From CAWJTN01 sp963845895 (GTDB lineage Bacteria; Patescibacteriota; Microgenomatia; UBA1406; GWC2-37-13): a stretch of 64,000 nucleotides of DNA. The DNA is taken from positions 1,054,001 through 1,118,000 of the forward strand of contig CAWJTN010000001.1 in assembly GCA_963845895.1 (NCBI GenBank), given 5' to 3'. The notes under the pieces were generated by a model. That model was given only the letters and a program-made list of their open reading frames with translations. It was not told where the DNA came from and did not search any database. Position numbers and translations under genes: made by a program. Below, piece by piece: positions 16,032 to 24,444 of this stretch (its first letter is position 1; every line of letters starts with the position of its first letter).

Positions 16032-17570
16032 ATGGGTGATGAAATAGATGTAACGAAACTCAAATATGTTTTGTATGCGAGAAAATCGAGCATTGATGAA
16101 TCTCGCCAGGTTAGAAGCATCCCAGACCAGATAAAAGAATGCCAACAACTTGCTAAGCGATTAGGTCTTCATGTCACTAAAGTTCTTGAAGAAAGTAGAT
16201 CTGCTAAAACTCCTAATATAAGACCAGTATTTAGTCAGATGATTAAAGATATAGAAAAAGGACTCTATGACGCTATTTTGAGCTGGAATCCCGACAGATT
16301 GGCGAGAAACATGCTCGAAGGAGGGCTTATTGTCAATCTAATCGACGAAAATGTCATTAAAGACCTCAAATTCGTTACTCATTTTTTTACCAGAGATGCT
16401 AATGGAAAAATGTTGTTGGGCATGTCGTTTGTCCTGAGCAAACAATATAGTGACGACCTGAGCCAAAAAGTCACAAGAGGAGTTAGATCAAGATTCTCGG
16501 AAGGAAAAGTACCAACACCAAAATACGGGTATATAAATGAGAAAGGAATTTATGAACCTGATGGAAAGAATTTTGAATTGATCTGTGGAGCATGGCAAAA
16601 GAGAAAAAGAGGTAATTCTATAGAAAGCATTTCAGATTGGCTAAACAGGGAAGGGTTATACCGAATAGTTAAAAAGACAGGTCAAAAACTTGGAATGAGT
16701 ACCCAAAAATTAAGCGAGATTTTTGAAGATTCATTTTACTACGGTGTATTAGTCCAAGCAAAACAGCAGGTTGATTTGAGAGAAATTTATGATTTTCAAC
16801 CAGCAGTGTCCGAAGAAGACTACAATATTGTTCAAAGCCTATCTTTCAGACGTATAAAGCCAGGAACTCCTCATAAAATAGCATTCTATCCCCTACGGAT
16901 GATGATTTTATGCTCTTTCTGTAATAATCCTATGTATGTTGGTCCTTCAACATCGGGAACTGGTAAGCGTTACTTGAGTTACCGTTGTGATAATGAGTTG
17001 TGTTCACGTCATAAAAAATCAATTAGGGCAAAAGAGATATTTAAATTCATCTACGACTTTCTTGAAGGAGGACTAAACCTAACAGAAATAGATTACAAAA
17101 AATATTACAACGATATGGTTAAGATATCTGATGACAAAAGGGTGAAGATTAGAATGGATCTTAACAGCAGACAAGGAGCTCTTAAAGCAGTCAGAAGTGA
17201 TATCAAAGAGAGATCATTAAAGATTATTGATTACCAAAAAGATAGCCCAATTTGGAAAATCAACAATCAAAAGATCGAAGAGTTATTAGAGAAGGAAAAA
17301 CAAATTAATCAGGATATTGAGGAGTTAAAAAAACAGTTGACTGATCCTGAAAAAGATAGATTGACTCTTGAAGAATTCTTGAACTTATCGAAAAATGCTT
17401 CTACAATAGTCAAAATGGCTGATGAGAGAATTAAAGATGAAATTTGTCGTAGAATTTTCTTGAACTTAACGGTTGATGAGAAAAAAGTAATGTCATATCA
17501 ACTTAAAGAACCATTTGCGACTCTTCTAAAAAGTAGGTCTCTCCTACCGAGTCGGGGATGTGAGATTTGA
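16032..17570 (+). CDS. Large serine recombinase (site-specific integrase)
   Basis: A 512-residue serine recombinase. The catalytic resolvase domain holds YVLYARKSSIDE with the nucleophilic serine, and LSWNPDRLARN. It is followed by a recombinase domain (residues about 160-280), a zinc ribbon (CSFCNNPMYVG ... YRCDNELC) and a long coiled coil (about 370-460). Such enzymes insert and excise phages and integrative elements. The last six codons and the stop lie within the 3' end of tRNA-Pro on the other strand, so the gene end may have been created by integration there. Confidence 0.93.
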   Translation: MGDEIDVTKLKYVLYARKSSIDESRQVRSIPDQIKECQQLAKRLGLHVTKVLEESRSAKTPNIRPVFSQMIKDIEKGLYDAILSWNPDRLARNMLEGGLIVNLIDENVIKDLKFVTHFFTRDANGKMLLGMSFVLSKQYSDDLSQKVTRGVRSRFSEGKVPTPKYGYINEKGIYEPDGKNFELICGAWQKRKRGNSIESISDWLNREGLYRIVKKTGQKLGMSTQKLSEIFEDSFYYGVLVQAKQQVDLREIYDFQPAVSEEDYNIVQSLSFRRIKPGTPHKIAFYPLRMMILCSFCNNPMYVGPSTSGTGKRYLSYRCDNELCSRHKKSIRAKEIFKFIYDFLEGGLNLTEIDYKKYYNDMVKISDDKRVKIRMDLNSRQGALKAVRSDIKERSLKIIDYQKDSPIWKINNQKIEELLEKEKQINQDIEELKKQLTDPEKDRLTLEEFLNLSKNASTIVKMADERIKDEICRRIFLNLTVDEKKVMSYQLKEPFATLLKSRSLLPSRGCEI

Positions 17571-17623
17571 ACTCACGACCTCACGGTCCCGAACCGTGCG
17601 CGCTACCGCTGCGCCAATCCCCG
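17552..17623 (-). tRNA. tRNA-Pro (CGG)
   Basis: A 72-nt cloverleaf on the minus strand. The acceptor CGGGGAT pairs with ATCCCCG, the anticodon stem CACGG/CCGTG encloses TTCGGGA (anticodon CGG), and the T arm is GTGAG-TTCAAAT-CTCAC. The C1-G72 pair and A73 fit proline. CCA is not encoded. Its 3' end overlaps the recombinase gene by 19 bases. Confidence 0.95.
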
Positions 17624-17653
17624 TAGGTAGTAAGATTATTATATCAATTAAAC

Positions 17654-17739
17654 TAACCTTCGAGGTTCTCAATATTATTTCAGAGATTCCTCGCTTCGCT
17701 CGGAATGACAATGGAGACATTGTCAAACCTCGAAGGTTA
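17654..17739. repeat. Nested palindromic repeat element between tRNA-Pro and a coiled-coil gene
   Basis: Outer arms TAACCTTCGAGGTT (17654-17667) and AACCTCGAAGGTTA (17726-17739) are exact reverse complements. Between them lies a second palindrome, GAGATTCCTCGCTTCGCTCGG then AATGAC (about 17683-17709), related to the element inside the gene at 48844-48921. Two repeat families are therefore nested here. Confidence 0.8.
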
Positions 17740-17744
17740 AGGAA

Positions 17745-18284
17745 TCATTGCTTACTCGAGGCGGGTTTGACTTCGGCGTGCTGGCGTTGTGCGATTTTTT
17801 TTGGTGAAAAAATACTTCGTCTAACCTTTCCTTTAGGAATTTCCGTTACTTGTTGTTGTTTTTTCTCCTCTTCCTCTTTTTTCTTTTTCTCCTGGAGTTC
17901 ATATAATTCCTTTCTCTTTTTCTCCTCTTCCTCTTTTTTCTTTTCAAGGATTGCTTTTTCTTCCCCACTTTTTACAAGCTGAAAAAGTCTCTGTTTAAGA
18001 GCTTCAGTTTGTTGGGACTCTTTATCTTTATATTTTTTTCCCAGTTTTTCAAAATCCAAAGGCGTATGGTTTCCGTTCTTTTTAACCTCCGAGTTTTTTT
18101 TGTTGAGTTCATTAACCTCGGAGGTTCTATCGCTGTCAGTGCCTAGAAGCTGTTCCCACATTTTTGTAGGACTTATGGTTTGTTTTAGTTGTTTAGTACC
18201 TTGTTTGATTGCTTTTTTGGCTTGAGTGGTACCCTGTTCAATAATTCTCTCAAATGATTCATCTGGATTTAATATCTTCGGCAT
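17745..18284 (-). CDS. Hypothetical charged coiled-coil protein
   Basis: A 179-residue, highly charged protein. Residues about 85-150 form a Glu/Lys-rich coiled coil (EEEEKKRKELYELQEKKKKE). The N-terminal part has a possible amphipathic segment (QAKKAIKQGTKQLKQ), and the tail is basic. No membrane segment or known domain. An in-frame inverted repeat of the AACCTC-type lies at 18084-18126. Function unknown. Confidence 0.7.
   Translation of the reverse strand: MPKILNPDESFERIIEQGTTQAKKAIKQGTKQLKQTISPTKMWEQLLGTDSDRTSEVNELNKKNSEVKKNGNHTPLDFEKLGKKYKDKESQQTEALKQRLFQLVKSGEEKAILEKKKEEEEKKRKELYELQEKKKKEEEEKKQQQVTEIPKGKVRRSIFSPKKIAQRQHAEVKPASSKQ
18084..18126. repeat. Inverted 13-mer pair inside the coiled-coil protein gene
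   Basis: AACCTCCGAGTTT (18084-18096) and AACCTCGGAGGTT (18114-18126) are reverse complements at 12 of 13 positions, with a 17-nt loop. Same arm length and loop length as the pair at 6156-6198. Confidence 0.7.
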
Positions 18285-18304
18285 AGATTGTTTATTATTT
18301 GATA

Positions 18305-18350
18305 GCGGATTACGAATTACGCATTAAATTCGTAATGTTCATTTCGTAAT
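18305..18350. repeat. Degenerate ATTACGAATT spacer repeat
   Basis: GCGGATTACGAATTACGCA, then TTAAATTCGTAATG and TTTCGTAAT. The same ATTACGAATT words recur at 3388-3405, 51797-51865 and 61444-61500, mostly between genes. Confidence 0.6.
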
Positions 18351-18368
18351 ATACAAATTTATTAATTT

Positions 18369-18677
18369 TTATATACCTAGCATCGCTTTAGCCCTTTGTG
18401 ACATTTTTTCCATCGACCATGGCGGATCAAATGTCAGCTCGAACTCAATCTGATTATCTTTTAATCCCAGTTCTTTAAGTTTACTTCTTATTTCCTGTTC
18501 AATCATAGAGAAAAGCGGACAACCGATAGTTGTTAGGGTCATAGTAATCTTCACCAATTTTGTTTTTGTTACGGTTATTTTATAAACTAAGCCCAAATCT
18601 ACTATTGATATATTTAACTCTGGATCCAAAACTTCAGTCAACTTTTCTTTGACTACTTTTTCTGTTATCTTTTGCAT
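18369..18677 (-). CDS. MIP18/PaaD-like (DUF59) iron-sulfur assembly protein
   Basis: A 102-residue DUF59 protein. It shows VLDPELNISIVDLGLVYKI, then the Thr-Thr-x-x-Cys-Pro motif (TTIGCPLFSMIEQEI) and FDPPWSMEKMSQRAK. Relatives help deliver Fe-S clusters to target proteins. No suf or isc genes are next to it here. An ATG at 18677 gives the standard start. Confidence 0.93.
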   Translation of the reverse strand: MQKITEKVVKEKLTEVLDPELNISIVDLGLVYKITVTKTKLVKITMTLTTIGCPLFSMIEQEIRSKLKELGLKDNQIEFELTFDPPWSMEKMSQRAKAMLGI

Positions 18678-18727
18678 GTTTTATTTTAGCAAATGTTATA
18701 ATTAACTAAAGTTATAATTATAATTTC

Positions 18728-18812
18728 AGCAGATTCTGTCAGAAGTTTCCTTCCCGCCAGTGCTCACTTCGTTGCGCGCTGTCGGGATCCCTTCCACTTC
18801 TGCTACCTGCTG
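18728..18812. repeat. Imperfect palindrome upstream of the RNase J gene
   Basis: AGCAGATTCTGTCAGAAGT at 18728-18746 partly pairs with ACTTCTGCTACCTGCTG at 18796-18812, with inner pairing of TTCCCG and CGGGA. The interior CACTTCGTTGCGCGC matches other dispersed repeats in this window. It may form a structured leader for the RNase J message. Confidence 0.5.
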
Positions 18813-18828
18813 TTCTAAAATAGTTGTT

Positions 18829-20499
18829 ATGAGTTCATATAAACTTCGCTTTATTCCCTTAGGCGGTATTGTTGGTGTTACAAAAAACATGTACGTCTAT
18901 GAACTTTATGAAAATGAAAAGCTTAAAGATATACTTATAATCGACTGCGGAATCGGTTTTCCACAAGAAAAGGAGCTTGGTGTTGATTTTGTAATTCCCG
19001 ATATATCATATCTCAAGGGAAAGATAGATAAAATAAGAGGAATAATCTTAAGTCATGGCCATGAAGATCACACATCTGCTCTACCCTTTCATTATGAAGC
19101 GCTAGGAAAGCCACCAGTTTATGCCAGTAAACTTACCAGCGTATTTGTAGAGAATAAATTTAAGGAATTTGATAAAAAAATTCATGTCAACCAGATAGAT
19201 TACAAAAAAGAGTATGAGTTCGGAATGTTTAGGATCAAATTTATAAGAATGACTCATTCAATTCCCGACACGATGCATATCTTGATTAAAACTCCGGTTG
19301 GTTCCATATATCATGCACCGGATTTTAAACTCGACCTGAATCCTCCTTACGGAGATTACCCCGATTTTTATTCAATTACAAAAGCAGGTAATGAAGGAAT
19401 TTTATGTCTTTTATCAGACTGTCTGGGAGCTGAAAGAGAGGGACTGACATTATCAGAAAATATAGTTGGACAAACTTTTGAGGATGAGATGAGAAAAACA
19501 AAAGGAAAGTTTCTGATTACAACTTTTTCTTCAAATATTTCAAGAATTAGACAATGCGTGGAAGCGGCAATTAAATTTAACAGAAAAATTGTTTTTATGG
19601 GTAGATCAATGAAGGAGAACACTAGGCTTGCCTCGGGAATAGGTTATCTTCCAATACCAAAAAATTTATTAGCTAAAGAAGAAGAAGTAATGAGATTACT
19701 TCCCAACAAAGTTTGCCTCATTGTTGCAGGATCACAAGGACAGTATGACTCTGCTCTAGCAAAACTTGCTCACAACCGAAATCCAAACATAAAAATAAAG
19801 CCCGGAGATAAAGTGATTTTTTCTTCTGATCCAATTCCTGGAAATGAAAATGAAGTATATGCCGTGATTGAAGAGCTGTCTCTTTTGGGAGCCGATGTCA
19901 TTTATTCGGACATTCATGATCAACTTCATGCATCAGGACATGGAAATCAAGAGGATTTAAAGTTTATGATTAGATTTACAAATCCTAAATTTTTTATTCC
20001 AATCGGAGGAACAATTAGACATCAGAGGCAATATCAGAGTTTGGTGGCAGAGCTTGGTTATAAAAAAGAAAGTGTGTTTATGCTCGATGAAGGTGACACC
20101 GTCTGGTTTATGTCGAATAGCGCCTATAGAGGAGATAAAGTTGAGACAGAAAATATCTACATTGATGCTTATGGTGTGGGAGATGTTGGGAACATGGTTT
20201 TACGTGATAGAAAAACATTATCTACGGAAGGTATAGTGGCTGCAATAGTTGTTTTAGATAAGGGAGGTCAATTGGTTACACGACCTAAATTATTATCAAG
20301 AGGTTTTGTGTTTATTAAAGAAGAAGGAAAAATTTTTGAAAATGCGGCAAGACTTATAGAAAAAGTTTTAAAACCACGAAGAGAAAAAATTATTGATATT
20401 GGTAATTTAAAGAAAGAAATAGGTTCACAATTGGAAGGATTTTTCTATAAAGAAACAGGAAGAGAGCCGTTGGTGATTGTTGATGTTATACAAATTTAG
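18829..20499 (+). CDS. rnj: Ribonuclease J
   Basis: Metallo-beta-lactamase/beta-CASP ribonuclease with 5'-3' exo- and endonuclease activity, central to mRNA decay and rRNA maturation. The zinc motif is SHGHEDHTSAL (residues about 71-81), with further metal ligands at THSIPDTMH and HAPDFKLD; SGHGNQEDLK is the beta-CASP motif. I start at ATG 18829 (MSSYKLRFIPLGGIVGV, 556 residues), because the 23 residues possible upstream are encoded by the palindromic repeat at 18728-18812 and do not resemble the family. Confidence 0.95.
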   Translation: MSSYKLRFIPLGGIVGVTKNMYVYELYENEKLKDILIIDCGIGFPQEKELGVDFVIPDISYLKGKIDKIRGIILSHGHEDHTSALPFHYEALGKPPVYASKLTSVFVENKFKEFDKKIHVNQIDYKKEYEFGMFRIKFIRMTHSIPDTMHILIKTPVGSIYHAPDFKLDLNPPYGDYPDFYSITKAGNEGILCLLSDCLGAEREGLTLSENIVGQTFEDEMRKTKGKFLITTFSSNISRIRQCVEAAIKFNRKIVFMGRSMKENTRLASGIGYLPIPKNLLAKEEEVMRLLPNKVCLIVAGSQGQYDSALAKLAHNRNPNIKIKPGDKVIFSSDPIPGNENEVYAVIEELSLLGADVIYSDIHDQLHASGHGNQEDLKFMIRFTNPKFFIPIGGTIRHQRQYQSLVAELGYKKESVFMLDEGDTVWFMSNSAYRGDKVETENIYIDAYGVGDVGNMVLRDRKTLSTEGIVAAIVVLDKGGQLVTRPKLLSRGFVFIKEEGKIFENAARLIEKVLKPRREKIIDIGNLKKEIGSQLEGFFYKETGREPLVIVDVIQI

Positions 20500-20511
20500 A
20501 TTAATGGGTCC

Positions 20512-20606
20512 TGTCTCGAAACAGCCCAAACTCGTTCGTTCCCATGCATTTCGCTTTGCGAAAATGTGGTCGCTCATTCGTTTGGGCGCCCGTTTTTCGA
20601 CACCCA
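20512..20606. repeat. Compound palindrome between rnj and recR
   Basis: Nested arms: TGTCTCGAAA with TTTTTCGACA, CCCAAAC with GTTTGGG, and an inner ATTTCGCTTTGCGAAAAT hairpin. The element fills almost the whole 114-nt spacer. It may act as a terminator or mRNA stabiliser, but has no T-run. Confidence 0.65.
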
Positions 20607-20613
20607 TTAACAT

Positions 20614-21267
20614 ATGAACACTTTACCTTCAAATCTTAAACAAATTGCCCTTTTTTTAGAACGTTTACCCGGAATCGGTGAGAAAACTGCGAACAGGTTG
20701 GCTTTTTATTTTTTGCGACTACCAGAGAGAGATCTTAAAGAATTTGCTGAAAACATTTCAAGCTTGAAATCGAAAACAAAATTTTGTAAAGATTGTATGA
20801 ATCTAACGGAAGATGAACTTTGCCTGATTTGTCAAGATAAGGCAAGAGATAACTCGGTTATTACCGTGGTTGAAGAAGTGATAGATCTTTTATCTTTCGA
20901 AACGGGAAATATCTACAAAGGAAAATATTTTGTACTTCATGGTAAGATTGACCCCTTAAATCATGTAGGACCGGAAGATATTTATATCAATAAATTATTA
21001 GAAAGAATTAAAACATTAACGAGTTCACGAGTTAACGGGTTAAAAAACAAGACACAACTCACCGAGGTTATTTTGGCGATGAATCCTGACATGGAGGGAG
21101 AGGCGACGGCAATGTTTATTCGTGACAGATTAAATGAAATAAAAAAACAAAAAAAAGCAAAATTCAAAATCACCAGGTTGGCATACGGTTTACCTATCGG
21201 CGCTAGCCTTGAATATGCTGACTATATGACGCTGCGAAAAGCAATCGAAGGAAGAAATTCTTTCTAA
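20614..21267 (+). CDS. recR: Recombination protein RecR
   Basis: Loads RecA on gapped DNA together with RecO/RecF. It shows the helix-hairpin-helix LPGIGEKTANRLAFYFLR, a four-Cys zinc finger (CKDCMNLTEDELCLIC), and the Toprim motif AMNPDMEGEATAMFI, ending in TRLAYGLPIGASLEYAD. Length 217 residues is slightly above the usual 200. recR is usually next to dnaX-ybaB; here those lie 1.4 kb away on the other strand. Confidence 0.96.
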   Translation: MNTLPSNLKQIALFLERLPGIGEKTANRLAFYFLRLPERDLKEFAENISSLKSKTKFCKDCMNLTEDELCLICQDKARDNSVITVVEEVIDLLSFETGNIYKGKYFVLHGKIDPLNHVGPEDIYINKLLERIKTLTSSRVNGLKNKTQLTEVILAMNPDMEGEATAMFIRDRLNEIKKQKKAKFKITRLAYGLPIGASLEYADYMTLRKAIEGRNSF

Positions 21268-21285
21268 GTATGCTATAATTTAACA

Positions 21286-21459
21286 ATGGAGAATAGAGCC
21301 ACACATAGAATTAATTTAGCTGAACTAGGTCAAAGAGTTTTAAGTAAACTTATTACAACGTTTATTGTCCGACCCTTATTGTTTGTTGGAGATCTTCTAG
21401 ATCGTAGAGAATCTTATTCCACTAGAAAGAATAATAATACTCCAAACACATTTAAATAA
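21286..21459 (+). CDS. Small hypothetical protein behind an extended -10 promoter
   Basis: A 57-codon reading frame (MENRATHRINLAELGQRVLS, then a hydrophobic/basic middle) between recR and prs. TGCTATAAT (21271-21279), an extended -10 element, ends 6 nt before the ATG, so this looks like a leaderless message. The composition is protein-like: an amphipathic helix, then LITTFIVRPLLFVGDLL, which may associate with membrane. No homologue recognised. Confidence 0.5.
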   Translation: MENRATHRINLAELGQRVLSKLITTFIVRPLLFVGDLLDRRESYSTRKNNNTPNTFK

Positions 21460-21465
21460 AATAAT

Positions 21466-22401
21466 TTATAGGAAGTTTTTGATTTCTTGAGCAATTATTG
21501 AAGCTACTGATATTTCTTCAAGTTTGGAAATTTTTTGTTCTGGTTTTAAAGCAATGGTATTGGTGGTAAAAAATTTTTCGATTGGGGTTTGCTTAATAAG
21601 TTTGTGTGCCGTTAAGGAAAAATCATGATGGACAATTGCGGCTAAAACCTTTTTTGCACCATTATTAAGGCAAAGTTCTGTTGCAGGAACTAATGTACTT
21701 CCTGATATCACCATATCGTCAACTAGAATTGCTATTTTATTTTTAACATTTCCATATAGATCAATCGTTTTGCTTTTATGAATATGATTAAGGTCTCTTT
21801 TTTTTTCAATAACTGCTAAAGAAAAGTTATAAGTCCCAAAGAGAGACTCTCCAAAACCTCTGGCTCTTTCTATTCCTCCCTGGTCCGGCGAAACGATAGC
21901 TACTTGATTATCTTTAAAACGATTATTAATTAAATATTCTTTTACCTTTTTAGCTAAAAGAGGAAGTGCGGTTAAATTCTTATAAGGAATGGAGAACACT
22001 CCTTGGGTTGCTTCATCATGTAGATCGATTGTATATATTTTAGAGAATCCGATCGATTCAAGAAAACGAATAACCACATTGGCCGAGACACACTCACCCG
22101 GACGGTGCTGAATGTCTTGTCTAGCGTAGCCAAAATATGGGACATAGCCTACAACATATTTTGCTTCTTGACGACGCAGTGCGTCACAATAGAGAAGTAG
22201 CTCCATTAAATTGGTGTCAGTTGGATTAGATGTTGGTTGGATTATCACACAAGTTGTATCCCTGACATTTTCCTGAACAGTTACCTTAACTTCAGAGTTG
22301 TTAAATCTGACAATCTCTGATTTAGAGATAGGAATTCTAAGAAGTTTAGCTACTTCTTTTGATAATTGAGGATGAGCTGATCCGGAAAAAAGTTTAATCA
22401 T
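21466..22401 (-). CDS. prs: Ribose-phosphate pyrophosphokinase
   Basis: Makes PRPP from ribose-5-phosphate and ATP for nucleotide synthesis. The 311-residue sequence has SGSAHPQLSKEVAKLL at the start, the ATP region GYVPYFGYARQDIQHRPGE, the flexible-loop KKRD segment and the PRPP-binding VDDMVISGSTLV. Starts 3 nt after the ybaB stop, so it is part of the dnaX-ybaB-prs unit. Confidence 0.97.
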   Translation of the reverse strand: MIKLFSGSAHPQLSKEVAKLLRIPISKSEIVRFNNSEVKVTVQENVRDTTCVIIQPTSNPTDTNLMELLLYCDALRRQEAKYVVGYVPYFGYARQDIQHRPGECVSANVVIRFLESIGFSKIYTIDLHDEATQGVFSIPYKNLTALPLLAKKVKEYLINNRFKDNQVAIVSPDQGGIERARGFGESLFGTYNFSLAVIEKKRDLNHIHKSKTIDLYGNVKNKIAILVDDMVISGSTLVPATELCLNNGAKKVLAAIVHHDFSLTAHKLIKQTPIEKFFTTNTIALKPEQKISKLEEISVASIIAQEIKNFL

Positions 22402-22403
22402 AA

Positions 22404-22670
22404 TTATTGTCCTTGTCTAGATGAAATCTCTATTAATTTTCTAGCTGCTAGCTCCTGTGTTTTTTTAACTGCTTCATTGACTGCGTCGGCTATTCTATTT
22501 TCAACTACTCCGTCTATTTCTATAGACATTAAAACTTGGTCACCTCTTATGGTGATTTTTACACCGTTTCTTTCCACAACTACAGTTTCTTGCTGTAAGG
22601 CTTGTTGCATCTGTTGCGCTTGTTGTTGTAATTTTTGCAGATCTCCTAGACCGCCTAGCGGATTAGCCAT
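22404..22670 (-). CDS. YbaB/EbfC family nucleoid-associated protein
   Basis: An 88-residue DNA-binding protein of the YbaB/EbfC family. It has the Gln-rich N-terminal helix (LQKLQQQAQQMQQALQQE), the core VERNGVKITIRGDQVLMSIEID and the C-terminal helix VNEAVKKTQELAARKL. Its start overlaps the dnaX stop by 8 bases, the usual neighbour in bacteria. Confidence 0.93.
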   Translation of the reverse strand: MANPLGGLGDLQKLQQQAQQMQQALQQETVVVERNGVKITIRGDQVLMSIEIDGVVENRIADAVNEAVKKTQELAARKLIEISSRQGQ

Positions 22671-23703
22671 TTATTTTTTCACCACCTTTCTTATGATTAT
22701 AAAACTCGACAATTGCAATCTCAAGTGGTAAAGACTCTATTGGCGAGATTCTCAAGTTATTGTATGCTTCAGTTAATAATTTCATTAATTTAACAATATC
22801 ATCTGTTTTGAAGTTAGACTCTATGATTTCATCTGTTTTAATATCATTTTTTGCTAAAAGTAAGAGTCGTAGATCACTTAAAATCTGTTCGATTAGGTTT
22901 TTCGTATTACCACCCGATTGAGAAAATTGGTCAACCCATGATAGACTATCCTTTAAAGTTTTATTTTGTAGCGTAAGTAGAAGATCTTCTTTAAAAATCC
23001 CTAAGAATTTTTTTCCTTCTTCCAAAGATAATTTTTGTTGAGTTACCAACTCCTCAAGAATTTTTGTCGCATCTCGAAAGGAGTGATCAGAATATTTAGC
23101 TATCAAATCCAAAAGTTTTTCATCTAACTTGATCTTTTCTTTGGTAACAATTTTTTTAAGCATTGAAACAATGTCGGATTTTTTGGCTTTGGCAAAATTC
23201 ACAATTAAACATCGGGAAAGGATTGTTTTTGGGATTTTTTCTTGGTTTGTAGTTGCGAGAATAAATATTACCGAAGATGGTGGTTCTTCAAGAGTTTTTA
23301 ATAGTGCATTAAAAGCGTCATTGGTAATCATATGAGCCTCATCAATAATGAAAACCCTATATTTATTGCTCATCGGAAAAAAATTGGATTCTTTAATCAA
23401 GTTTCGGATGTCTTCAATGCCCCTATTTGATGCAGCATCAAGTTCAATAACATCGGGAGATGATGAGGAATCAATAGCAAGACAATTTTTGCATTTATTA
23501 CAGGGCTCAACTCCTTTTTTATTTAAACAATTGACAGCTTTTGCCAATATTCTAGCTGTCGAGGTTTTCCCGGTTCCCTTTTGTCCGATAAAAAGCAAAG
23601 CATGAGGAAAAGATTTTGAGGCAAGTAAATTTTTTATGATTTCTTTTACATAAGTATTATCAAGTTCTTCAACAAGTTTAGGACGATATTTTAAGTAAAA
23701 CAT
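22663..23703 (-). CDS. dnaX: DNA polymerase III clamp-loader subunit (gamma/tau)
   Basis: ATPase of the sliding-clamp loader. It has YLKYRPKLVEEL at the start, Walker A GQKGTGKTS (residues about 38-46), a zinc module (CLNKKGVEPCNKCKNC), Walker B FIIDEAHM and the arginine-finger SRC motif (ILSRCLIVNF). I start at ATG 23703, which gives MFYLKYRPK, rather than the ATG 18 nt upstream. At 346 residues it ends after domain III, so it is a gamma-like short form with no tau tail. Confidence 0.94.
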   Translation of the reverse strand: MFYLKYRPKLVEELDNTYVKEIIKNLLASKSFPHALLFIGQKGTGKTSTARILAKAVNCLNKKGVEPCNKCKNCLAIDSSSSPDVIELDAASNRGIEDIRNLIKESNFFPMSNKYRVFIIDEAHMITNDAFNALLKTLEEPPSSVIFILATTNQEKIPKTILSRCLIVNFAKAKKSDIVSMLKKIVTKEKIKLDEKLLDLIAKYSDHSFRDATKILEELVTQQKLSLEEGKKFLGIFKEDLLLTLQNKTLKDSLSWVDQFSQSGGNTKNLIEQILSDLRLLLLAKNDIKTDEIIESNFKTDDIVKLMKLLTEAYNNLRISPIESLPLEIAIVEFYNHKKGGEKING

Positions 23704-23814
23704 GATAAGTTTAAATGACAAAATCCAAATTTCAATTCAAGTTCAAAGTTCAAATGTGTTTTTTTAAATTTAGAATTTAGATTTGATTTGGCATTTGAAA
23801 TTTGTAATTAGAAT

Positions 23815-24162
23815 TTATTGAAATAAGTTTGATATTCCGTGTTCCATCAAATAGATAATAATATTATCGACTTTTTTTTCTCGCTCGGCTGCTAAAAGAA
23901 TTGCTTGAGGATAACAGATAAAAACTTCACCCAACAAAGACTCATTTTCTACGGTTTCATTGTATTTGAAGGATAAAACTGGCAACGCCTCGTCCTCTTT
24001 CTTATATTTAGCAACTAAGTCTTTCATTTTGTTTTTACCAATGAAGATTAAGTTTATTTCAACATTATTAGGTATTGAATTCTTTAGCAAAAATTCAGTC
24101 CCAACTTTTCTTAGTAATTTACGGTTAATTTTATATCTTGAGGAAGAAACAATATTCAACAT
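23815..24162 (-). CDS. ybeY: YbeY-like rRNA maturation factor with a degenerate metal site
   Basis: A 115-residue YbeY family protein. It matches the family in IFIGKNKMKDLVAKYKKEDEALPVLSF and GEVFICYPQA. The family's zinc motif HGxLHLxGYDH is reduced here to HGISNLFQ at the very C-terminus: the first His remains, the second is Asn, and the third is lost with the truncation. The catalytic metal site is therefore probably absent. It is upstream-adjacent to nothing but rpsU (15 nt), a neighbour seen in other bacteria. Confidence 0.75.
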   Translation of the reverse strand: MLNIVSSSRYKINRKLLRKVGTEFLLKNSIPNNVEINLIFIGKNKMKDLVAKYKKEDEALPVLSFKYNETVENESLLGEVFICYPQAILLAAEREKKVDNIIIYLMEHGISNLFQ

Positions 24163-24177
24163 AAAGTATTGACTTAA

Positions 24178-24381
24178 TTAAAATCTACTTCTTTTATTTC
24201 TGGCTGATTGCCGACCAGATTTTTTCATTTCTTTTTCTTTTTCTTTTCTCAAAAGGGAAGGTTTTTTATAAAAAAGTTTACTTCTCACTTCATCAACAAC
24301 ATTTTCTTCAATAAAAATTTTCGTAAATTTTCTGAACAAACTGTCTTTTGATTCTCCCTTTTTTTTGCTGACAAAAACCAT
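24178..24381 (-). CDS. rpsU: 30S ribosomal protein bS21
   Basis: A 67-residue, strongly basic ribosomal protein. It shows VSKKKGESKDSLFRKFTK, then VVDEVRSKLFYKKPS and RKEKEKEMKKS, matching bS21, which sits near the 3' end of 16S rRNA and helps start-site selection. The C-terminal tail is Arg/Lys-rich. Followed by ybeY. Confidence 0.92.
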   Translation of the reverse strand: MVFVSKKKGESKDSLFRKFTKIFIEENVVDEVRSKLFYKKPSLLRKEKEKEMKKSGRQSARNKRSRF

Positions 24382-24444
24382 AATGTAAAACGCCCCCTCT
24401 CAAATAATATGATACGAATGATGTGAACTGCGATTATTATTGTA

